Shown here: piece by piece, positions 1 through 5,533 of the stretch
Layout: every line of letters begins with the position of its first letter
How positions within the stretch are numbered: the stretch's first letter is position 1
Assembly: GCA_023388675.1 (NCBI GenBank)
Contig: JAEWFU010000264.1
Span: 1 to 6,478 of the forward strand
Direction: 5' to 3'
Length of the DNA: 6,478 nucleotides
DNA from: Pseudomonadota bacterium
Lineage (GTDB): Bacteria; Pseudomonadota; Alphaproteobacteria; Rhizobiales; Rhizobiaceae
The notes under the pieces: model-generated
What the model saw: only the letters and a program-made list of their open reading frames with translations
What the model was told of the DNA's origin: nothing
Databases searched by the model: none
Program-made: the position numbers and the translations under genes

Positions 1-39
1 AGCCAGCGCTGCCGCATCGAGCGCGTTCGGATCGCTCAT
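1..39 (-). CDS. 5' end of a truncated gene, possibly APH-like phosphotransferase
   Basis: Only the first 13 codons are inside the window, reading MSDPNALDAAALA on the minus strand from an ATG at 39-37. The ATG overlaps the TGA stop of the MaoC gene (38-36) in an ATGA arrangement, the usual signature of translational coupling, so this is a genuine third gene of the leftward operon. Thirteen residues are too few to assign a family. The 'LDxAALA' opening resembles the N-termini of the bacterial phosphotransferase-family proteins related to the kinase domain of ACAD10/ACAD11, which often sit beside acyl-CoA dehydrogenases. That is an impression from memory, not a demonstrated match. An acyl-CoA dehydrogenase or another acyl-CoA enzyme is equally possible. 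That a gene starts here is well supported; its product is not. Confidence 0.6.
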   Translation of the reverse strand, partial: MSDPNALDAAALA

Positions 40-530
40 GCGTCCTCCCTCTTGCGCTCCATCGCAGCGAGCGTGAGCCAGCGGGCCGTGAGGGCCGGCT
101 TCTTCGAGCCTTCGATCTCGATCGTGACGTCGTAGTTCAGGTGAATCCAGCCGGAGGGACGCGCAGTCATTTCCGCCAGCTTGAAACGTGCGCGGATGCG
201 CGCGCCCGACTTGACCGGCGAAACGAAGCGCAGCCGGTCGAAACCGTAGTTCACGCCCATTCCCGCCTCGCGGATCGGCGGTATCGTCTCGTAGGCCATG
301 GCCGAAAGCAGCGACAGCGACAGGAACCCGTGCGCGATGGTTCCGCCGAAAGGTGTCTCGGCTGCAGCGCGTTCCGGGTCGACGTGGATGAACTGGTGAT
401 CGTCTGTCGCGTCGGCAAACTTGTCGATCATCTCTTGGGAAACCACGCGCCAAGGCGACACGCCGATCTCCTGACCGACCGCTTTCTGGGCTTCCTCGAG
501 CGGAAGCGGTTCTTTCTGGCTGTTGCTCAT
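36..530 (-). CDS. MaoC family dehydratase (NodN-like hot-dog enoyl-CoA hydratase)
   Basis: This 164-residue protein has the single hot-dog fold length usual for MaoC/NodN-type enzymes. The family adds water to, or removes it from, (R)-3-hydroxyacyl/2-enoyl-CoA thioesters in the cytoplasm. The hydratase-2 motif is visible at about residues 38-55, FADATDDHQFIHVDPERA, which places the catalytic Asp/His pair at D44 and H49. It is followed by FGGTIAHGFLSLSLL (61-75), the conserved helix entry that lines the acyl pocket. The D-D-H-Q-F-I-H form, rather than G-D-x-N-P-x-H, is typical of the NodN-like branch. The ATG at 530-528 lies 10 bases after the SDR stop, and the gene's own stop overlaps the next start by 4 bases, so it is the middle gene of a co-transcribed set. 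It probably supplies the hydration step for the acyl-CoA product of the ACAD encoded on the divergent unit. The family is secure; substrate and stereochemistry are inferred. Confidence 0.9.
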   Translation of the reverse strand: MSNSQKEPLPLEEAQKAVGQEIGVSPWRVVSQEMIDKFADATDDHQFIHVDPERAAAETPFGGTIAHGFLSLSLLSAMAYETIPPIREAGMGVNYGFDRLRFVSPVKSGARIRARFKLAEMTARPSGWIHLNYDVTIEIEGSKKPALTARWLTLAAMERKREDA

Positions 531-540
531 CTAGCTCGCA

Positions 541-1353
541 TCATTCCTTGAAAAGCGTCATGCCATGCTGGACCGACTGACCGCCGTCCAGTGGCAGGAT
601 CGCGCCGGTCACATAGCTCCCCGCCCTGCTGCACAGATACAGGGTCGCGCCCGCGATGTCATCCGGTGCGCCGATGCGTCCGATCGGCACGCGCTTGCCA
701 ACCTTGTCGGCCTGTTCGTCGGTCGCCGTGGCGAATGCCGTCATCCGGCTCTGAAATGGGCCGGGTGCGAAGGCGTTGACGGTGATGCGGCGGGCGGCGA
801 GTTCGTTGGCCAGCGTGCGGGTGAGGTGGTGAACCGCGGCCTTCGAGGCCGTATAGGAATAGGCGCCGTCAGCCATCGGCTGGGTGCCCATGACCGAGCC
901 GAGATTGACGATGCGGGCGGGGTCCTGATCGCTCGCCGCCTTTTCCAGCAGCGGCGTCAGTTCTCGGGTGAGGTGAAACAGGCCGGTGACATTGACGCCG
1001 AGCACTTTTGCCCAGGCGCTGTAGGGGAAATCCTCGTATTCCGCGCCCCATGAGACGCCGGCATTGTTGATGAGGATGTGGAGACTGTCAGTGCGGCTGC
1101 GCACCTCACCTACCAATGCGGCGATGCCTTCTTCCGTGCTCACGTCGCCGGAAAACCCTTCGGCGCTGCCCTTGCCAAGAGCGTTGAGCTCTTCGGCCAC
1201 GCGGGCGCAGTCGGCGCCCTTGCGCGAGGCAATCAGGACCCGGGCGCCGCCCTGCACGAGGCCGGTCGCAGCCATCCGGCCGATCCCGGTCGCAGCGCCT
1301 GTCACCAGCGCGGTCTTGCCGGCCACCGAAAAGAGTTCGTCCAGATACGCCAT
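541..1353 (-). CDS. SDR family NAD(P)-dependent oxidoreductase
   Basis: This is a 270-residue classical short-chain dehydrogenase/reductase. It shows the cofactor motif TGAATGIG (residues 18-25), the NNAG motif (96-99) and a full catalytic tetrad N121, S153, Y167, K171 (YTASK). Near the C-terminus it has the usual family sequence NAFAPGPF (193-200) and a YVTGAILPLDGG stretch (247-258). Length and motifs are normal, so the enzyme should be active, oxidising a hydroxyacyl or alcohol substrate or running the reverse reduction. The ATG at 1353-1351 was chosen because a strong Shine-Dalgarno sequence (GGGAGGAAACG) directly precedes it and the fold begins a few residues later. The frame stays open upstream to 1593 but would then run through the intergenic operator and the start of the TetR gene. 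It is the first gene of the leftward operon, followed 10 bases later by the MaoC gene. A beta-hydroxyacyl-CoA dehydrogenase or 4-oxoacyl-CoA reductase role fits the context but is inferred. Confidence 0.93.
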   Translation of the reverse strand: MAYLDELFSVAGKTALVTGAATGIGRMAATGLVQGGARVLIASRKGADCARVAEELNALGKGSAEGFSGDVSTEEGIAALVGEVRSRTDSLHILINNAGVSWGAEYEDFPYSAWAKVLGVNVTGLFHLTRELTPLLEKAASDQDPARIVNLGSVMGTQPMADGAYSYTASKAAVHHLTRTLANELAARRITVNAFAPGPFQSRMTAFATATDEQADKVGKRVPIGRIGAPDDIAGATLYLCSRAGSYVTGAILPLDGGQSVQHGMTLFKE

Positions 1354-1402
1354 CGTTTCCTCCCTTTGCGCGGCAGGGACAGGGAAAATCGCACCGGCCG
1401 CG

Positions 1403-1433
1403 TTGACAACATACCCGGTAGTATGTTCATCAT
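1403..1433 (+). promoter_or_regulatory. Putative promoter of the TetR-ACAD-MDR operon
   Basis: A consensus -35 hexamer TTGACA lies at 1403-1408. The best -10 candidate is CATCAT at 1428-1433, four of six consensus positions after a rather long 19-base spacer. The inverted repeat occupies the spacer, as expected for a repressible promoter. The -10 is weak and the spacing is not ideal, so the -35 is the more convincing half. A start near 1440 would give a leader of roughly 75 bases before the ATG at 1517. Confidence 0.35.
1408..1427. promoter_or_regulatory. Candidate TetR operator in the divergent intergenic region
   Basis: The sequence AACATACCCGGTAGTATGTT is a perfect inverted repeat with 7-bp arms (AACATAC/GTATGTT) and a 6-bp spacer. 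It lies between the SDR start (1353) and the TetR start (1517), 55 bases from the former and 89 from the latter. Its size and symmetry suit a TetR-family dimer. It begins within a TTGACA hexamer and covers the spacer region of the proposed rightward promoter, so a bound repressor would block it. On the minus strand it also contains TATGTT, a possible -10 element for the SDR operon. The dyad is seen directly; binding by the neighbouring regulator is inferred from position. Confidence 0.65.
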
Positions 1434-1500
1434 TTCGATACCCGTAAAGGCCCGATGCGAATTTGCTCAGCAGTTCGTCCAACGAGGATGCCGGCGGGTC

Positions 1501-1506
1501 GGGAGG
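1501..1506 (+). promoter_or_regulatory. Shine-Dalgarno site deciding the TetR start
   Basis: GGGAGG lies 10 bases before the ATG at 1517. The alternative in-frame TTG at 1463 has no comparable site, so this element favours the shorter TetR protein. Confidence 0.6.
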
Positions 1507-1516
1507 TTGCTGCGCA

Positions 1517-2161
1517 ATGACGCTTGGCGTGCGCGAACATGTCCAGGAAAGCTCGCGAGCCGATATTCTCGAGGCGGCCGCCGACTGCTTCATGGAGCGC
1601 GGCTACACCGAGACGTCCATCGATGACGTTGCCCGCAGCCTCGGTGCCACCAAAGGGCGCATCTATCACCATTTCCGTTCCAAGGCCGACATTTTCGCGG
1701 AGGTATTCCGGGTCGGCATGGAGATGAACTACGCTGCGATCGAGCCCTACCGCGCCATGTCCGACCCCATTGCGCGATGGCGGCACATGGCGTTTGCGCA
1801 CGCCATCCAGATGATCACGACCAAGCCGTTCCAGCGCACGGTATGGGTAGGCGTGAAGATGCATCTGCGCGGCGCGACAACGCCCGAGCAACGCACCGTC
1901 TTTGCCGAACTGATCGAATATCGCACCAACTACGGCAACGTTTTTCGCGAAACGCTCGTGCAGGGACGTGAGCGCGGCGACTTCCGTTTCGACGATTTGA
2001 GCATCGCCAACCAGTTGATGTTCGTCGTGCTCAATTCGCCGATCTTCTGGTACTCGCCGCGCGTTGGGGAGACCCGCGCCGACATCGAGGATCTCGCACG
2101 AAAGGTCGTCACCGCCGCCTATCGCGGACTGGGTGGCAAGGAGGAGCAATCACCGCCATGA
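1517..2161 (+). CDS. TetR/AcrR family transcriptional regulator
   Basis: This is a 214-residue protein of normal TetR-family length. Residues 14-60 form the DNA-binding domain: a first helix with RADILEAAADCFMERGY, then the helix-turn-helix with TSIDDVARSLGATKGRIYHHF (33-53) and the conserved lysine in the following FRSKADIF. The remaining C-terminal region is helical and would form the ligand-binding and dimerisation domain, with no family-specific motif I can name. The ATG at 1517 was chosen over an in-frame TTG at 1463 because of its Shine-Dalgarno site and because the added 18 residues (Ser/Gly/Cys-rich) look non-conserved. Its stop overlaps the ACAD start in ATGA, so the repressor is translated together with the enzyme operon it probably controls. 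Autoregulation through the dyad at 1408-1427 is the simplest model. The inducer is probably an acyl-CoA or free acid of the pathway, which is inference. Confidence 0.93.
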   Translation: MTLGVREHVQESSRADILEAAADCFMERGYTETSIDDVARSLGATKGRIYHHFRSKADIFAEVFRVGMEMNYAAIEPYRAMSDPIARWRHMAFAHAIQMITTKPFQRTVWVGVKMHLRGATTPEQRTVFAELIEYRTNYGNVFRETLVQGRERGDFRFDDLSIANQLMFVVLNSPIFWYSPRVGETRADIEDLARKVVTAAYRGLGGKEEQSPP

Positions 2162-3408
2162 CGAAGAATTCCGAGATGAACCTCGGCATGACCGAGCGGC
2201 TGAAGCCGATCCACCAAAAGGTCGTGCAGATGGTGCGCGAAGAGATCATTCCACTCGATGAGGAGTTCCTGACGGAAGTCGGCAAAAACGGGGATCGCTG
2301 GAGCTACACGCCGCGGCAGACCGAGATTCTTGAAGGGCTCAAGGTGAAGGCGCGCGAGCGCGGGTTGTGGAATTTCTGGCTCACCCATTCCGATCGCGGC
2401 TATGGCCTGTCGACGGTGGAATACGCCTATCTCGCCGAGGAAATGGGCAAGGCGCATCTGGGGGCGGAGACCTTCAACTGCTCGGCGCCCGACACCGGCA
2501 ACATGGAGGTGTTGGAGCGCTACGGCACGCAGGCGCACAAGGACCGCTGGCTGGCTCCGCTGCTCGAAGGCAAGATCCGCTCCGCCTATCTGATGACGGA
2601 GCCGGACGTGGCATCGTCGGATGCCACCAACATCGCCATGCGCTGCGAGCGGGACGGCGACCATTATGTACTCAACGGCGAGAAATGGTGGTCGTCGGGT
2701 GCGGGCGATCCGCGCTGCGCGATCTACATCACCATGGTGAGATCGCCCGATGACAGCCGGCCGAAACACCAGCAGCATTCGATGATCCTCGTGCCGGCCG
2801 ACACGCCAGGCGTCACCAAGCTCAGGGCGATGAAGGTCTATGGCGACGACGACGCGCCGCACGGCCACCTGCATCTGCGCTTCGAGAATGTGCGCGTACC
2901 TGTGGACAATCTCATCCTCGGCGAAGGGCGAGGGTTCGAGATCGCGCAAGGGCGGCTCGGGCCGGGGCGCATCCACCACTGCATGCGTGCCATCGGTCAG
3001 GCCGAGATGGCGCTGGAGCTGATGTGCCAGCGCTCGATGCGCCGCGAGGCGTTCGGCAAGCCGCTCGCGCAGCTCGGCGCCAACTACGACATCATCGCCG
3101 AATGCCGCATGGAGATCGAGATGGCGCGGCTTCTCTGCCTGAAGGCGGCGTGGATGATCGACCAGGGCGACAAGAAGGCGGCGGCCCCATGGATCAGCCA
3201 GATCAAGGTGGTCGCGCCACGGGTGGCGCTCAAGGTCACCGACGAGGCGGTGCAGATGTATGGCGGGCAGGGCATCAGCCAGGACACGCCGCTGGCGCGC
3301 TCGTGGACCCATTTGCGCACGCTGCGCCTTGCGGACGGACCGGATGCAGTCCATCGTCGTCAGGTGGCGCGTGAAGAGCTGCGCAAATACACGCAACAGA
3401 AGGTTTGA
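2158..3408 (+). CDS. Acyl-CoA dehydrogenase, ACAD10/11-like
   Basis: This is a 416-residue flavoenzyme of the acyl-CoA dehydrogenase superfamily, cytoplasmic and FAD-dependent, which would introduce a 2,3 double bond into an acyl-CoA. The N-terminal helical domain spans about 1-140. The middle beta domain begins with AYLMTEPDVASSDATNI (143-159), the flavin-contact signature, and continues with LNGEKWWSSGAGDP (172-185). The C-terminal helical domain contains RREAFGKPLAQLG (295-307) and MYGGQGISQDTPLARSW (367-383). It ends in RLADGPDAVHR (390-400), where MCAD-type enzymes have the catalytic glutamate of a YEGT motif. Here the aligned residue is D393, the pattern of the ACAD10/ACAD11-like branch. 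The start at 2158 overlaps the TetR stop by 4 bases, with AAGGAGGAG at 2138-2146 as a somewhat distant Shine-Dalgarno. Internal ATGs at 2176 and 2188 are possible but less supported. Length is normal and nothing is broken. Family is secure; substrate unknown. Confidence 0.94.
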   Translation: MTKNSEMNLGMTERLKPIHQKVVQMVREEIIPLDEEFLTEVGKNGDRWSYTPRQTEILEGLKVKARERGLWNFWLTHSDRGYGLSTVEYAYLAEEMGKAHLGAETFNCSAPDTGNMEVLERYGTQAHKDRWLAPLLEGKIRSAYLMTEPDVASSDATNIAMRCERDGDHYVLNGEKWWSSGAGDPRCAIYITMVRSPDDSRPKHQQHSMILVPADTPGVTKLRAMKVYGDDDAPHGHLHLRFENVRVPVDNLILGEGRGFEIAQGRLGPGRIHHCMRAIGQAEMALELMCQRSMRREAFGKPLAQLGANYDIIAECRMEIEMARLLCLKAAWMIDQGDKKAAAPWISQIKVVAPRVALKVTDEAVQMYGGQGISQDTPLARSWTHLRTLRLADGPDAVHRRQVAREELRKYTQQKV

Positions 3409-3409
3409 C

Positions 3410-4378
3410 ATGAAAGCCATCGTTGCAAACGAGTTCGGGCCGATCAGCCAGTTGCAGTATGCGGACTGGCCCGAGCCTGTCGCGGAAGGCCGTACGGTCG
3501 TGATCGAGGCCGAGGTGATCGGCGTCAATTTCCCCGACGGCCTGCTGGTGCAGGGCCTCTATCAGATGAAGCCGCAGACACCGTTCGTGCCGGGCATGGA
3601 AGTGGCCGGCACGGTGGTTGCGGTCGGCGATGAGGTCACTCGCTTCAAGGTTGGCGACCGTGTCGCGTCCGTTTCGTCGCTGGGTGCCTATGCCGAACGC
3701 GTGGGCGCACACGAAGCCTCGGTGATGAAGCTGCCGGATGGGATTTCAGGGCAGGATGCCTGCGCCCTGCTTTGCGGCTTCGGCACCTCTCACCACGCGC
3801 TCAAGCAGCGCGGCCAGCTCCAGCCCGGCGAGACGCTGTGCGTGCTCGGTGCGTCTGGTGCTACCGGCGTGGCGGCCGTGCAGATCGGCAAGGCGATGGG
3901 TGCGCGCGTCATCGGCGTCGCATCCAGCGAGGCGAAGCGCGAAATCGCCAGGCAATCCGGCGCCGACATCGTTCTCGGCTATGACAACCTCAAGGATGCC
4001 TTGAAGGACGCAACCGACGGCAAGGGCGTGGACGTCGCCTTCGACCCGGTCGGCGGAGACGCATTCGACGCGCTGTCGCGGTCGATGGCCTGGAACGGCC
4101 GCCTGCTGGTGGTCGGTTTTGCCTCGGGCACGATCCCGAAGCTGCCGGTGAACCTGACGCTGGTGAAAGGCTACAGCGTGGTCGGCGTGTTCTGGGGTGC
4201 TTTCACCCAGAAGGAACCTGCCGTCTATGCCGAGAACATGAAGGAACTGGTCGGCTGGCATCTTGCCGGCAAGGTGAAGCCGGTGATCGAGGGCGTCTAT
4301 GCGCTCTCCGAGGCACCGGCCGTGCTGCAACGCGTGCTTGGCCGGGGCGCGGCCGGCAAGATCGTGCTCAAGCCCTGA
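3410..4378 (+). CDS. NADPH:quinone oxidoreductase family protein (zinc-less MDR)
   Basis: This is a 322-residue medium-chain dehydrogenase/reductase of the quinone-oxidoreductase type. The GroES-like domain (about 1-115) has PFVPGMEVAGTVVAVGDEV (58-76) and lacks the Cys/His zinc ligands of alcohol dehydrogenases. The Rossmann domain carries an intact nucleotide motif, VLGASGATGVAAVQIGKAMGA (145-165). The residues after the second strand, ASSEAKRE (171-178), include polar and basic groups that favour NADPH. The chain ends in the usual GRGAAGKIVLKP. Such enzymes reduce quinones, enones or 2-enoyl-CoA esters, and in this operon an enoyl thioester or enone is more likely than a quinone. The ATG is separated from the ACAD stop by one base and preceded by AGAAGG at 3398-3403 with a 6-base spacer. 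The open frame upstream of 3410 overlaps the ACAD gene and was discarded. Family is firm; substrate inferred. Confidence 0.92.
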   Translation: MKAIVANEFGPISQLQYADWPEPVAEGRTVVIEAEVIGVNFPDGLLVQGLYQMKPQTPFVPGMEVAGTVVAVGDEVTRFKVGDRVASVSSLGAYAERVGAHEASVMKLPDGISGQDACALLCGFGTSHHALKQRGQLQPGETLCVLGASGATGVAAVQIGKAMGARVIGVASSEAKREIARQSGADIVLGYDNLKDALKDATDGKGVDVAFDPVGGDAFDALSRSMAWNGRLLVVGFASGTIPKLPVNLTLVKGYSVVGVFWGAFTQKEPAVYAENMKELVGWHLAGKVKPVIEGVYALSEAPAVLQRVLGRGAAGKIVLKP

Positions 4379-4382
4379 GGAG
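4377..4382 (+). promoter_or_regulatory. Shine-Dalgarno overlapping the upstream stop; points to a GTG start
   Basis: GAGGAG overlaps the TGA stop of the upstream MDR gene (4376-4378). It abuts the ATG at 4383 with no spacer, but lies 9 bases before a GTG at 4392, which is the better initiation geometry. Confidence 0.5.
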
Positions 4383-4391
4383 ATGCCGGCA

Positions 4392-5432
4392 GTGTCCATT
4401 CCCCCCACGATGAACGCGCTGCTTCTGAAGAACGACGGCTATGCCAGGCAGCCGTCCGGCACCGTCTTGGAAGCGCTGGAACCCTATGTCGAGGCCGGCA
4501 CGATCGCCGTGCCCGAGCCGGAAGGGCGCCAGGTGCTGATCAAGGTGGACCTCGCTTCGATCAACCCCTCGGACGTCATGTTCGTGAAAGGCATGTACGG
4601 CCAGCCCCGCGTGCAAGGCCGGCCGGCGGGGTTCGAGGGTGTCGGTCATGTCGTTGCCGCCGGTCCGGAGCCGGAGGCGCAGGCCCTGATCGGGCGGCGC
4701 ATCGCCTTCGCGACCGGGCTTTCCAACTGGGGTAGCTGGGCCGACTATGCCGTTGCCGACGCGCCGGGATGCATCCCGCTTCTCGATACGGTGCGGAACG
4801 AGGATGCGGCGGCGATGATCGTCAATCCGCTGACCGCGCTTGCCATGTTCGGTATCGTGAAGGAGGCGGGCGAGAAGGCATTCGTGGTGACGGCCGGCGC
4901 CAGCCAGCTCTGCAAGCTGATGATCAGCGTCGCGCGGGATGAAGGCTTCCGCCCGATCGCCATCGTGCGGCGCGACGAGCAGATCGCCATCCTGAAGGAA
5001 CTGGGCGCAGCCCATGTGCTCAACGCCGACGCGCCCGGGTTCCGCGACGAACTTGCCGCTGTGCTGCGTGAGGAAAAGCCGCGCATCTTCCTCGACGCCG
5101 TGACGGGGCCGCTTGCGGGCGCGATTTTCAACGCGATGGGCAGGCACGCGCGGTGGATCGTCTATGGCAGGCTCGACCGGGCCGCAACGCCGATCCCCGA
5201 GCCGGGACAGTTGATCTTCATGCACAAGAAGATCGAGGGTTTCTGGCTGGTCGAATGGATGCGGACCGCCGGCGCGGAGCGTCGCATGAGCGCGGTGGTG
5301 GGGGCGCAGAAGCGGTTCTCGGACGGGCGCTGGGCCACCGACGTGACGGCCGTGGTGCCGCTTTCGGAAGCGATCGAGCGCGTGCCGCAGGAATTGGCGA
5401 AGCCGAACGGCAAGGTTTTCATCGCGCCCTGA
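4392..5432 (+). CDS. Second MDR oxidoreductase, divergent (alcohol dehydrogenase-like)
   Basis: About 346 residues from the GTG at 4392; an ATG at 4383 would add three residues and an ATG at 4410 would remove six. The GroES-like part is recognisable in DLASINPSDVMFVKGMYG (53-70) and GFEGVGHVVAAGPE (80-93). The predicted dinucleotide site, VVTAGASQLCKLMISVARDEGF (165-186), retains G169 but has S171 and C174 where the upstream MDR has glycines (G150, G153). R193-R194 follow the second strand, suggesting NADPH if it binds a cofactor. No catalytic or structural zinc ligands are apparent. The C-terminal half (FLDAVTGPLAG, GQLIFMHKKIEGFWLVEW) follows the 2-enoyl reductase/quinone oxidoreductase pattern. 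It is not a close copy of the preceding MDR gene, so it is probably not a recent tandem duplicate. The start overlaps the upstream gene's translation signals, implying coupling. MDR family is confident; reaction unknown. Confidence 0.87.
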   Translation: MSIPPTMNALLLKNDGYARQPSGTVLEALEPYVEAGTIAVPEPEGRQVLIKVDLASINPSDVMFVKGMYGQPRVQGRPAGFEGVGHVVAAGPEPEAQALIGRRIAFATGLSNWGSWADYAVADAPGCIPLLDTVRNEDAAAMIVNPLTALAMFGIVKEAGEKAFVVTAGASQLCKLMISVARDEGFRPIAIVRRDEQIAILKELGAAHVLNADAPGFRDELAAVLREEKPRIFLDAVTGPLAGAIFNAMGRHARWIVYGRLDRAATPIPEPGQLIFMHKKIEGFWLVEWMRTAGAERRMSAVVGAQKRFSDGRWATDVTAVVPLSEAIERVPQELAKPNGKVFIAP

Positions 5433-5445
5433 GCGCGAACGGGAG

Positions 5446-5471
5446 GCGCGGCGGCGGGGAGGCTGCCGCGT
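5446..5471 (+). other. GC-rich intercistronic hairpin
   Basis: Within the 101-base gap between the second MDR gene and the LivH-type gene, bases 5446-5455 can pair with 5462-5471. This gives a 10-bp stem that includes two G-U pairs, around a 6-base loop GGGGAG. What follows is TAAAGGGAG, with no U tract, so it is not a standard intrinsic terminator. It may stabilise or process the operon mRNA or attenuate partially. In a GC-rich gap it could also arise by chance. Confidence 0.4.
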
Positions 5472-5520
5472 AAAGGGAGAAGATTTCGGGTGCGGCGACG
5501 CAGAGTGCCGGCCCGTGAGG

Positions 5521-5526
5521 AGGAGG
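5521..5526 (+). promoter_or_regulatory. Strong Shine-Dalgarno for the TTG-initiated LivH gene
   Basis: AGGAGG, inside a longer GAGGAGGAGGAA run, lies 7 bases before the TTG at 5534. It is the strongest ribosome site in the window and supports the non-ATG start. Confidence 0.7.
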
Positions 5527-5533
5527 AACACAT

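Noticed and set aside
1463..1516. Longer TetR form starting at TTG 1463
   Set aside because: No good ribosome site precedes it and the added Ser/Gly/Cys-rich residues are not typical; GGGAGG supports the ATG at 1517.
1354..1593. N-terminal extension of the SDR reading frame
   Set aside because: It has no SDR similarity, crosses the operator and the beginning of the TetR gene, and the ATG at 1353 has a strong Shine-Dalgarno site.
3260..3409. Upstream extension of the first MDR gene
   Set aside because: It overlaps the conserved ACAD C-terminus in another frame; the ATG at 3410 has a Shine-Dalgarno site and begins the family's usual MKAI opening.
2119..3528. 469-residue open frame on the minus strand
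   Set aside because: It lies opposite the ACAD gene, is rich in His/Arg/Leu as expected of a GC-rich antisense shadow, and shows no recognisable domain.
5446..5471. Intrinsic terminator ending the rightward operon
   Set aside because: The stem is followed by TAAAGGGAG rather than a U tract, so a standard terminator is not supported; it is listed only as a hairpin.
4368..5531. 387-residue open frame on the minus strand opposite the second MDR gene
   Set aside because: Composition is typical of an antisense shadow and the plus-strand frame encodes a clear MDR protein.
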